Below the pieces are notes generated by a model. It was given only the letters and a program-made list of their open reading frames with translations, was not told where the DNA came from and made no database searches. Below, one piece after another: positions 23,045 through 30,347 of a DNA stretch of 64,000 nucleotides (positions are counted from its first letter, which is position 1; the number at the start of each line of letters is the position of its first letter). The position numbers were made by a program, and so were the translations under genes. The DNA comes from Microvenator marinus (lineage in GTDB: Bacteria > Myxococcota_A > Bradymonadia > Bradymonadales > Bradymonadaceae), in contig NZ_CP042467.1 of NCBI RefSeq assembly GCF_007993755.1, positions 5,666,001-5,730,000 of the forward strand, in the 5' to 3' direction.

Positions 23045-24583
23045 ATGTCCGAGTCGAACGAAAACACTGTCGAACACCCAGAAGAGACCACGCAGGAGAG
23101 CGCTGAAGCCGCTGAGGTGGATACCACCGAAGAGGAGCTTTCAGGTGACGTGGAAAATCAAGAGGATGGAGTAGAAGGCGCCGAAGCTGCGGGAGAAGAT
23201 GAGGAAGAAGAGGATACACGTCCTCGTCGTCCGGTCGTGAACGTGGCATCCGAGCTTTTGAGGCTCTCAGAACTCGCCACTCGATATCCAGAGATTGGTC
23301 CAATCGTGGCGCAATTGGCCATGAAGACCGGCTTTAGAGATATCGGTGAGCGACTGATGCGCGCTGGATTCGATGCCGAAGAACGTGGGATCGAGTACTT
23401 CTCATTAGCAGCAGACCTCGCACGTAAAGAAAAGCGTCCAACAGACGCCGTTAAATATGCGATCAAGGCTGTCAAAGAGGCAGTGAGCAGCGAAGAGCTC
23501 GGACAAGAGGAGGCGAATCGCCTTCCTCACGTGCTCCGCATCGCATTCTCAGCGCTGATGTTCGACCTTGAGGACCTCAACGCGATTCCAGAATTCGCGG
23601 AAGTCTTGAACGAGGACCTGCCTAAGCTCGCTCCGAAGTTTGCGGACGATGCGTTCTTCCACACAATCTGGGCTCAAGCGGCTTGGTTTCAGGACAAGGC
23701 ACGTTCGGAGGAGATTTGGGAAAAGGCCACCGAGCTCAACGATCCTGAGTCTACCTGGAACGCGCGAGGCACGTGGTATAAAGAGGCTGAGAAGAATGTC
23801 CAGATGGCCAAGGACGCGTATCGTCGCGGGCTGAAGCGCACAGGTGCTAGCGCCTTGCTTGCGCACAATCTGGCTCAGATATTCATGGATGAGGCAGCAG
23901 GAGAGGGTATTGAGCCACAGAAAGCTCATGAACTTTTGGAAGAAGCTGACCGGCAAATGCGTCGAGGCCTTCGCCTTAATATGCGTCGGGGACTTCGGCG
24001 TCATATGCAAGCGACCATGGATCGTCTGGTGCAGCAGCGCCGCGCACTGCCAAAGGTCGAAGTCGAGCCTCCGAAAGAGGGCGAGACCGTGAAAGGTCGT
24101 GTTCGGTCGATCACACATTTCGGCGCTTTCCTTTCGCTTCCGGGTGGTCTGCAAGGGCTTTTGCACAACTCAGAGATTGCCCACGAGCACGTCAAGCACG
24201 CTGGCGATTTCATGAAGGTTGGCGATGATGTGGAAGTGAAGGTCATTGAAGTGGCCACGCATCAAGACGGTAAGCCGAAAATCGGATTCTCTCGTAAAGC
24301 GTTGCTTGCAGCTCCCGAGAGAAAAGAGGATTCGGGAGAACGAGCCCCGCGAAAGCCTCGTCCCAACAACAACCGACGAGATTCCGGTAGCGATAATCGC
24401 AACAACGGTGGGCGAAACAACCAGAACAACTCGTCCAAGGGCGGCGGCCGAAATCAAAAGAGCTCAAACCGAGGTCCGGGCCCGAAGCGCTCACATACTG
24501 AGGAGCCAAACGCGGACACCAACCTCGGTAGTCTCGGCGAGCTTCTCCTTCACAAACTTGAAGAAGCGAAGAAAGACAAATGA
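23045..24583 (+). CDS. TPR-like / S1 RNA-binding domain protein
   Basis: The 512-aa protein has an acidic N-terminus (about 1-60), a helical repeat region resembling TPR (about 70-320), one S1 domain (about 344-420; GETVKGRVRSITHFGAFLSLPGGLQGLLHNSEI) and a basic Arg/Asn/Gly-rich low-complexity tail (about 430-490) that ends in LGSLGELLLHKL. The S1 fold binds RNA; the disordered tail suggests multivalent RNA binding. It is a cytoplasmic RNA-associated protein of unknown target. No strong ribosome-binding site precedes ATG 23045. It overlaps tesB by 4 nt. Confidence 0.8.
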   Translation: MSESNENTVEHPEETTQESAEAAEVDTTEEELSGDVENQEDGVEGAEAAGEDEEEEDTRPRRPVVNVASELLRLSELATRYPEIGPIVAQLAMKTGFRDIGERLMRAGFDAEERGIEYFSLAADLARKEKRPTDAVKYAIKAVKEAVSSEELGQEEANRLPHVLRIAFSALMFDLEDLNAIPEFAEVLNEDLPKLAPKFADDAFFHTIWAQAAWFQDKARSEEIWEKATELNDPESTWNARGTWYKEAEKNVQMAKDAYRRGLKRTGASALLAHNLAQIFMDEAAGEGIEPQKAHELLEEADRQMRRGLRLNMRRGLRRHMQATMDRLVQQRRALPKVEVEPPKEGETVKGRVRSITHFGAFLSLPGGLQGLLHNSEIAHEHVKHAGDFMKVGDDVEVKVIEVATHQDGKPKIGFSRKALLAAPERKEDSGERAPRKPRPNNNRRDSGSDNRNNGGRNNQNNSSKGGGRNQKSSNRGPGPKRSHTEEPNADTNLGSLGELLLHKLEEAKKDK

Positions 24584-25461
24584 GCAAAGTTCTATCGGAG
24601 TTGGTTAGCCTTCTGAGTCTCGAGAAGATCGAGGAGAACCTCTTCCGCGGACAAAGCCAAGACCTAGGTTGGGGGCGCGTCTATGGGGGACAGGTGCTTG
24701 GGCAGGCCTTGAGTGCGGCCGCTCAGACCGTTTCTGACGAGCGCCACGTTCACTCGCTTCATGCCTATTTCCTGAGACCAGGAAAGGTGGATAGGCCCAT
24801 CGTTTACGATGTAGACCGAATACGAGATGGTGGATCATTTACCACCCGTCGAGTGGTCGCCATTCAGGATGGAAAGGCTATCTTTCACGTTTCCGCATCT
24901 TTTCAATCAAGAGAGCCGGGCTTTGAGCATCAGGACGCCATGCCTGAAGGTGTGCCATCACCTGAGAGTCTTCTCTCTGACGCAGAAATTATGGATGAAC
25001 ACGCGGCCAAGATTCCTAAGAAGATTCTAGAGCAGCGTTTGGCCGACCGCCCATTTGAGGTGCGATTGGTTGATGAGCCGCGCGACCCCATCAGCCCTGA
25101 GCCAAGTGCGCCCGAGCGTATGCTCTGGTTTAAGACGGTTGATAAGTTGCCGGATGACCCCGCTCTTCATCATTATCTTTTGGCGTACGCCTCCGATTAT
25201 AGCTTCATGACCACGGCGCTTAAGCCTCACGGTGTTGCGTGGCTAACTCCTGGGATGCAGGTCGCGAGTCTGGACCACGTCATGTGGTTTCATCAACCTT
25301 TCAGGGTCGATGAGTGGCTCTTGCACGTTGTGCATTCACCAGCCGCATCGTCTGCGCGTGGTCTGGTTAGAGGTAGCGTCTATACGCGTGACGGTGTGCT
25401 CGTTGCGTCTACGGCTCAAGAGGGGCTCATCCGTCCGCGCGACCCTATCGTCTTGGAGTGA
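24580..25461 (+). CDS. tesB: Acyl-CoA thioesterase II TesB
   Basis: The 293-aa double-hotdog enzyme hydrolyses medium- and long-chain acyl-CoA in the cytoplasm. Family landmarks are FRGQSQDLGWGRVYGGQVLGQAL, VHSLHAYFLRPG, the catalytic Asp in LAYASDYSFM, SLDHVMWFHQPFR with a conserved polar residue, and Gln in VASTAQEGLIR, matching the Asp204/Thr228/Gln278 triad positions of E. coli TesB. It is coupled to the S1 gene upstream (ATGA overlap) and followed by another thioesterase. Confidence 0.95.
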   Translation: MSKVLSELVSLLSLEKIEENLFRGQSQDLGWGRVYGGQVLGQALSAAAQTVSDERHVHSLHAYFLRPGKVDRPIVYDVDRIRDGGSFTTRRVVAIQDGKAIFHVSASFQSREPGFEHQDAMPEGVPSPESLLSDAEIMDEHAAKIPKKILEQRLADRPFEVRLVDEPRDPISPEPSAPERMLWFKTVDKLPDDPALHHYLLAYASDYSFMTTALKPHGVAWLTPGMQVASLDHVMWFHQPFRVDEWLLHVVHSPAASSARGLVRGSVYTRDGVLVASTAQEGLIRPRDPIVLE

Positions 25462-25463
25462 AG

Positions 25464-25847
25464 ATGGAAGCGAAGACACATCTGGGTATCAATGCTGGGC
25501 TAGTAGGCGAAGTCGTGGAGCTCAGTGAGGGTGGGGCCGAATGCCGGCTTGAAACCCTTGAAACCATGTCAGCTGATGCACACGGACTTGTACACGGAGG
25601 GTTCGTTTTTGGCCTCGCAGACTACGCAGCGATGCTTGCCGTGAATCATCCCAACGTGGTGCTCGGCGCAGCCGAAAGCCGCTTCCTCGCACCCGTGAAG
25701 GTGGGGGAGTCGGTCGTCGCTCGCGCAAAAGTGGTGGAGGAGAAAGGAAAAAAACGCATCGTGGAATGCGATGCGTTTGTTTCAGACCGTCATGTTTTTG
25801 CGGCGACTTTCACCGCATTCGTGCTCGAGAAGCACGTGCTCGACTAG
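25464..25847 (+). CDS. PaaI-like hotdog thioesterase
   Basis: This 127-aa single-hotdog protein has the motif ADAHGLVHGGFVFGLADYAA, where HGG and the following acidic residue form the active site of PaaI-type thioesterases, and ends with the strand HVFAATFTAFVL. It probably cleaves a small acyl- or aryl-CoA. ATG 25464 is 2 nt after the tesB stop and has GGAG 5 nt upstream; GTG 25458 is less likely. The stop overlaps that of the convergent acyl-CoA dehydrogenase gene. Confidence 0.88.
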   Translation: MEAKTHLGINAGLVGEVVELSEGGAECRLETLETMSADAHGLVHGGFVFGLADYAAMLAVNHPNVVLGAAESRFLAPVKVGESVVARAKVVEEKGKKRIVECDAFVSDRHVFAATFTAFVLEKHVLD

Positions 25848-27607
25848 AATTCTTCGACGTCGAACTCAAACATATTGGATTTAGAAGCGGCGATGACCTT
25901 CACCAGAGAATCCATCTCTGGAAGGATCACGTCCATGTACCACTTGACCGTCTTGAGCTTTGTGGAGCTTTGTGGCGATGGGTTGTCGAGTGCGTATCGT
26001 GCCTGGTGCGTCAGCGCAAAGCCGATGGCCACGAGTCCAAATAGACGGAGGTAGTTGGTGGCTACTGCGCCAGCAACTTCACGGTCTTCCATCGCTTGGC
26101 CTGCAAGCTCCATCGTCACGCCCGTGAGAACTTTGGAAGCGTTCTTAAGCGGTCCGATAAACGGAGCCATGTTCTCGTCTTCTTTGTTTTCGCGAATGAG
26201 CGTGGTGACTCGGTTGGCGAAGTTTTGCATCAGTCGGCCGCCGTGCATCGGAAGTTTACGACCAACCAGGTCGAGACCTTGAATGTGGTTGGTACCCTCG
26301 TAAATCATCGCAATACGCTCGTCGCGAAGGTACTGCTCGATGTTCCAATCCGCGGTGTAGCCGGCTCCACCGCATACCTGCATGGCTTCCGAGATGTTCA
26401 AGAAGCCACGCTCGGAGAAGAATGCTTTCACGATTGGGGTCAACAGCGCGACCATGTCTTCCGCTTCTTCTCTGACCTTCTCGTCGGGGTGGTAGACGCT
26501 GACATCGTGCTCGATAGAGACGAACGTCGCGAGGGCTCGCATGCCTTCATTCGTGGCCTTGATGTTGAGCAACATCCGGCGAACGTCGGCGTGCACGAGA
26601 ATATTATCGGCTGGTGCATTCGGATCCGACTTCGACGAGTCAAGAGCACGGCTTTGCTTGCGATCCTTGGCGAAGGCGAGGGCGGTCTGGTAGCTGATTT
26701 CGGAAAGTGCGATGCCTTCGAAACCAACGTGCAAACGTGCCACGTTCATCATTGTGAACATCGACCGCATGCCTTTGTTTGGCTCACCGAAAAGGTATCC
26801 GGTCGCACCTTCGAGCTCGATGACGCAGGTCGGTGACGCGTGGATGCCCATCTTGTGCTCAAGGCCCGAGCAGTAGACCTGATTGCGCTCACCGTCGATG
26901 AACTTCGGCACCACGAATGTACTGATGCCCTTGATGCCTTCTGGGGCATCAGGAAGGCGTGCAAGGACAAGGTGGATGATGTTCGACGTCATGTCGTGTT
27001 CACCGTAGGTGATCCAGATCTTGGTTCCCGTGAGTTTGTAGGAGCCGTCCTCTTGGGGCTCAGCTTTAGTGGTGATCAGACCAAGGTCTGTTCCGCACTG
27101 AGGCTCGGTCAAGCACATGGTGCCGGACCATTCACCCGTGATGAGCTTTGGCAAATACTCTTGCTTTTGCTCCTCGGTTGCGTGGGCGACCAGAGCTTCG
27201 ATCAGGCCACGGGTCAATCCGCTGCACATCGTAAAGCTCTTGTTGGTCGCTGTTGCGATTTCCGAGATCAGCGAGCCGAACGTCTCTGGTGCTCCACCTC
27301 CGCCGTACTCGAGCGGGCCAGTGATGCTCATCATGCCGTTGTCGACCAGAGTCTGGTAGGCCTCTTTGAAGCCTGTGGCCGTGGTGACTTCATAAGTTTC
27401 GGGGTCCCATTTCACGCCTTCTTTGTCTCCGATCTTATTGAGAGGCATGGTCTCTTTCGTGAGAACGTCAGCGCTGCTCTCGAGGAGAGCTTGCATCGTT
27501 TCGATGTCGTAATCTTGGTACTTTTCGAGTGATGCCACACGCTCTTGGTATTTGAAGGTACGCAAGGCGAACATCTGATCTTGAAGGGGGGCGCGATAGT
27601 ATTCCAT
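25844..27607 (-). CDS. Acyl-CoA dehydrogenase, long (about 600 aa) FadE1/FadE2 type
   Basis: The 587-aa flavoprotein begins with MEYYRAPLQDQMFALR, typical of the N-terminally extended acyl-CoA dehydrogenases of Pseudomonas FadE1/FadE2 kind. FAD-binding segments are MCLTEPQCGTDLG and IWITYGEHD; the catalytic base is probably the Glu in AMIYEGTNHIQGLDLVGRKL. The extra C-terminal helical region is present. It likely performs the first step of beta-oxidation of medium or long acyl-CoAs. ATG 27607 has GAGAGG upstream; a start at 27652 would lie inside the operator palindrome. Confidence 0.93.
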   Translation of the reverse strand: MEYYRAPLQDQMFALRTFKYQERVASLEKYQDYDIETMQALLESSADVLTKETMPLNKIGDKEGVKWDPETYEVTTATGFKEAYQTLVDNGMMSITGPLEYGGGGAPETFGSLISEIATATNKSFTMCSGLTRGLIEALVAHATEEQKQEYLPKLITGEWSGTMCLTEPQCGTDLGLITTKAEPQEDGSYKLTGTKIWITYGEHDMTSNIIHLVLARLPDAPEGIKGISTFVVPKFIDGERNQVYCSGLEHKMGIHASPTCVIELEGATGYLFGEPNKGMRSMFTMMNVARLHVGFEGIALSEISYQTALAFAKDRKQSRALDSSKSDPNAPADNILVHADVRRMLLNIKATNEGMRALATFVSIEHDVSVYHPDEKVREEAEDMVALLTPIVKAFFSERGFLNISEAMQVCGGAGYTADWNIEQYLRDERIAMIYEGTNHIQGLDLVGRKLPMHGGRLMQNFANRVTTLIRENKEDENMAPFIGPLKNASKVLTGVTMELAGQAMEDREVAGAVATNYLRLFGLVAIGFALTHQARYALDNPSPQSSTKLKTVKWYMDVILPEMDSLVKVIAASKSNMFEFDVEEF

Positions 27608-27636
27608 GTTGGTCCTCTCTCTAGGAGTATTTGATT

Positions 27637-27656
27637 GTGAATGAATATTCATTCAC
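27637..27656 (-). promoter_or_regulatory. FadR (TetR-family) type operator
   Basis: A 20-bp perfect palindrome, GTGAATGAATATTCATTCAC, lies 30 nt before the acyl-CoA dehydrogenase start. Its core TGAATGAATATTCATTCA fits the consensus I recall for Bacillus subtilis FadR, TGAATGA-M-TA-N-TCATTCA. It overlaps the predicted -10 region, so a repressor released by acyl-CoA is likely. No TetR gene lies in the window. Confidence 0.75.
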
Positions 27657-27670
27657 GCAGAAAATGTCAA
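27642..27670 (-). promoter_or_regulatory. Promoter of the long acyl-CoA dehydrogenase gene
   Basis: On the minus strand a consensus TTGACA (27665-27670) is followed after 17 nt by TATTCA (27642-27647). The -10 lies inside the FadR-like palindrome. Confidence 0.55.
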
Positions 27671-27788
27671 TTCTCTGAAAACGGCTCGGGGCCGAGTTAG
27701 GGTCGATCAAAAGACCTCGCCCGCAATTAGGATGCTAAAAAAGGGAGAAGGTGACGGTCATCAGGGCCAAATTGCACGCGATTTGCGA

Positions 27789-28967
27789 TCAAAGAATTTT
27801 TTCAACGTTCGCGAGGTCGCGCACCATATTCTTTTGATGGGCCTCGACCGTACCACCGCCGATCTCAAGCAGTTTTGCGTCTCTCCAAAGTCTTTCGACC
27901 TTGTACTCCGAGACGTAACCGTAGCCACCGAGGACCTGGATCGCCCGATCGGCCACGTTCTTTGCCATGGTGGAACAGTAGAGTTTGACGCCGTCTGAGT
28001 CCGATCGACTTCCGTAGTCTTCGAGCTTCAATGAGTTAGCCACCTGATAGACGTAAGAGCGCCCGGCCATGTACTCCGCATAAGAGTCCGCAATATGGCG
28101 TTGAATCTGGCCGAAGTGGTTCAGGCTCTTTCCGAAGGATTTTCGGTCTTGCGCGTATTGATTCATGATCTCGATACAACGCCGAGCGATCCCGAGGCTC
28201 ATGGCGGCCAATGCTACGCGCTCGATCGCGAGGTTGCGCATCATGCTACGGACAGCGCCTCCCTCTTTGCCCACAAGGTTTGCGTGAGGGACGTGGACGT
28301 TCTCAAAGACCAGTTCCGCGGTGGTGGACGCTCTCATGCCGAGCTTTCCGTGGATCTTTTGGCCCAGTGAGAAACCCTCCATGCCCTTTTCCACGAGCAC
28401 CAATGAGATAGCGCGGTTGGCGACCTCGTCGTCCTTGGCGTAGACGAGGAAGACATCACCGAGCTCGTTATCCGCCACTGCTCCGTTGGTGATCCACATC
28501 TTTTGGCCGCTGAGGCGGTATCCGCCATCCGCTTTGGAGAGCACGCTACCCATGCCCATAACGTCTGTTCCGGCGTCAGGTTCAGACATGCACATGCCTC
28601 CGACCTTTTTGCCCGAACAGACGTCAGGAAGGAGCCGCTTTTTCTGCTCCTCATTGCCGTTTACGGCGAGGTTGTTGACGAAGAGCATGCTGTGAGCGAG
28701 GTAGGCCAGGCAAAAGCCTGGGTCGGCCGCTGAGAGCTCCTCGTGAGCGATAACCGCCGCAGTCGCATCCATTCCAGAGCCCCCATATTCTTCGGGCGTC
28801 GTAATCCCAAGCAAACCCAGCTCGCCGAGCTTGTTGAAGAGGGGACGGTTGAAGGCCTCGCGCTTGTCGTGGTCCTCGGCCTGAGGATCTACTTCCTTTT
28901 CTGTAAAGGAGCGGACCATCTCGCGAAGTGCTTTGTGTTCTTCAGAAGGATTGAAAATATCGACCAT
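27789..28967 (-). CDS. Acyl-CoA dehydrogenase, isovaleryl-CoA dehydrogenase-like
   Basis: The 392-aa flavoenzyme shows MCMSEPDAGTDVMGM, KMWITNGA and the C-terminal QVLGGYGYVSEYKVERLWRDAK of short/branched-chain acyl-CoA dehydrogenases. The usual catalytic Glu near the C-terminus is replaced (GGGTVEAHQ), whereas a Glu is present in NLAIERVALA, the position used by isovaleryl-CoA dehydrogenase. It therefore probably acts on branched or related acyl-CoAs such as those of leucine breakdown. It lies downstream of the MarR gene with a palindrome in its promoter. Confidence 0.9.
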   Translation of the reverse strand: MVDIFNPSEEHKALREMVRSFTEKEVDPQAEDHDKREAFNRPLFNKLGELGLLGITTPEEYGGSGMDATAAVIAHEELSAADPGFCLAYLAHSMLFVNNLAVNGNEEQKKRLLPDVCSGKKVGGMCMSEPDAGTDVMGMGSVLSKADGGYRLSGQKMWITNGAVADNELGDVFLVYAKDDEVANRAISLVLVEKGMEGFSLGQKIHGKLGMRASTTAELVFENVHVPHANLVGKEGGAVRSMMRNLAIERVALAAMSLGIARRCIEIMNQYAQDRKSFGKSLNHFGQIQRHIADSYAEYMAGRSYVYQVANSLKLEDYGSRSDSDGVKLYCSTMAKNVADRAIQVLGGYGYVSEYKVERLWRDAKLLEIGGGTVEAHQKNMVRDLANVEKIL

Positions 28968-28996
28968 GATTGCATCCGGGGTGGTGAAATGCCCGT

Positions 28997-29025
28997 AGGT
29001 TAGACATTGAGTCTAAGGGATGCAA
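28997..29025 (-). promoter_or_regulatory. Promoter with palindromic operator before the acyl-CoA dehydrogenase
   Basis: On the minus strand TTGCAT (29020-29025) and TAACCT (28997-29002) are separated by 17 nt. The palindrome TTAGACATTGAGTCTAA (29000-29016) fills the spacer, a position where a repressor such as the adjacent MarR protein would block RNA polymerase. A second inverted pair (TGATTGCATCC at 28967 and GGATGCAATCA at 29018) flanks it. Confidence 0.5.
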
Positions 29026-29059
29026 TCAGGGAAATGAATGGTGCGTCAGTTTCGGACGA

Positions 29060-29515
29060 CTAGTTTTGAGCTTCTCTCAATTGCTCGTCGATCTTCTTGA
29101 TCGTATTTCGGCACGCTTCGAGCTCAGAATCCGGGATCGTCTTGTAGAGGTCATCTCTCACCGGCGTCATAGCTTGATCAAATTGGTCGTGTATTTTCCG
29201 ACCTTTTTTAGTCAAAGTGACGATGTGCTTTCGGCCGTCATTCGGGTCATCTTCGCGCTGTACCCAGCCTTTAGCCTCAAGTTGGCCCAGAATCCTTGTG
29301 ATATTTGGACGGTCATTGAAGCCATCATCAAGGAGGTCGGTTTGCGTCATCGGCTCACCATTCCTCAACTTGTTCATGGTAAACCACTGCTCCGGCGTGA
29401 TGTCGAAGCCGTTGTTTGCAGCGGTTTGGAGGAAATTCTTTCGCATGCGCCGATAGACAAGATAGATGTCGTAACCGATGGTGTCTGCGATATTGAACGG
29501 TGTTTTGGTGGCCAT
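29060..29515 (-). CDS. MarR-family transcriptional regulator
   Basis: The 151-aa protein has a MarR winged helix: DITPEQWFTMNKL, then MTQTDLLDDGFNDRPNITRILGQLEAKGWVQREDDPNDGRKHIVTLTKKG with the DxRxxx wing. ATG 29515 is chosen because a promoter candidate ends near 29566, so the longer frame to 29584 would begin upstream of the transcript; AGAGAG lies just before. It sits upstream of the isovaleryl-CoA-dehydrogenase-like gene in the same direction, whose promoter carries a TTAGAC-N5-GTCTAA palindrome, so local control is likely. Confidence 0.9.
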   Translation of the reverse strand: MATKTPFNIADTIGYDIYLVYRRMRKNFLQTAANNGFDITPEQWFTMNKLRNGEPMTQTDLLDDGFNDRPNITRILGQLEAKGWVQREDDPNDGRKHIVTLTKKGRKIHDQFDQAMTPVRDDLYKTIPDSELEACRNTIKKIDEQLREAQN

Positions 29516-29565
29516 GGAGCTCTCTTTACGTATTTCGTAGGTCGCGAATTTTGTAAGGCCGGCGC

Positions 29566-29594
29566 ACCCTAGAAAATCGTTCATGCGACGTCAA
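29566..29594 (-). promoter_or_regulatory. Candidate promoter for the MarR gene
   Basis: On the minus strand TTGACG (29589-29594) and TAGGGT (29566-29571) are 17 nt apart, about 50 nt upstream of ATG 29515. This also argues against the longer MarR start at 29584. Confidence 0.5.
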
Positions 29595-29624
29595 CCCATT
29601 GAAATTGACAAAGTTTTGACGGTT

Positions 29625-30335
29625 CTAGAAAAGCGATTCGCTAAGTCGCCGTGCGAAGTCGCGGCTCATTGCGTCAGAAGATAACGCAGATTCGAATTCT
29701 GCGAAATCATCAGAAACACGATCTGCCCACGCAAAAATTGCGCCATTGATGGTCTGCCATTTTTCCATTTCTTGTGGATCCTCGGAAACAAGCGGCAGAA
29801 CGAGGGCATCCAGTGCCGCGACTGAGCCGCGAATCAGCCCGTCTTCCTGAAAGTTTTTACGCGCGGAAGAAAACGAGTCGGCGAGTTTTGGCAGCAACTC
29901 TTGTACTTCCAAAGAAATTATCTGTGCTTGGTCGAGTATTTGCCGGGTTCGAATCGGGCCTTCCTCAAAAAACTTCGCAGTGGTCTTGATCGGCTCTTCT
30001 GGGAAAGCTGCCACCATCAAAGCGATCGAATTGGCTTCAAATCGTATTCCCGTCCACGCGGCATAGATTCTCTTGAGACGCCGGTTGTTCTCGACCGCTT
30101 CTTGAACCCACGTCAGTAGGTCGTTGGCGATCTCCTTAGCCTCGATCATCCTGGCTGAGAGTCTCGACTTTGCATCGTCAAGGCGCTCCTCGGTCATCTG
30201 AGCGACGATGAGAGGGGATTCCGTCTTGACGGTGTTTGCCACATAAAGGGTGAGTCCCAAGAGGCCGACTAGGAGCACACAAGTGAGCACCAGAGCCGCT
30301 ACGAGTCCGCGCTGTTGTTGTTCGGATAAGTTCAA
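29625..30335 (-). CDS. Membrane-anchored helical protein of unknown function
   Basis: The 236-aa product has one N-terminal transmembrane helix (about residues 10-33, ALVLTCVLLVGLLGLTLYV) and a long, mostly helical, charged domain outside, with no family motif I recognise. The start appears to be TTG 30335: the frame is bounded by the stop of the upstream gene 12 nt away and has no ATG near its beginning. It ends the run lipoprotein - synthase-like protein - this gene, so it may be part of the same envelope-linked operon. Confidence 0.6.
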   Translation of the reverse strand: MNLSEQQQRGLVAALVLTCVLLVGLLGLTLYVANTVKTESPLIVAQMTEERLDDAKSRLSARMIEAKEIANDLLTWVQEAVENNRRLKRIYAAWTGIRFEANSIALMVAAFPEEPIKTTAKFFEEGPIRTRQILDQAQIISLEVQELLPKLADSFSSARKNFQEDGLIRGSVAALDALVLPLVSEDPQEMEKWQTINGAIFAWADRVSDDFAEFESALSSDAMSRDFARRLSESLF

Positions 30336-30347
30336 GGGGTGGCTCGT

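Noticed and set aside
26840-27532. 230-aa frame on the plus strand across the long acyl-CoA dehydrogenase gene
   Set aside because: It is antisense to a strongly conserved enzyme and its translation has no family motif; codon bias of the real gene explains the open frame.
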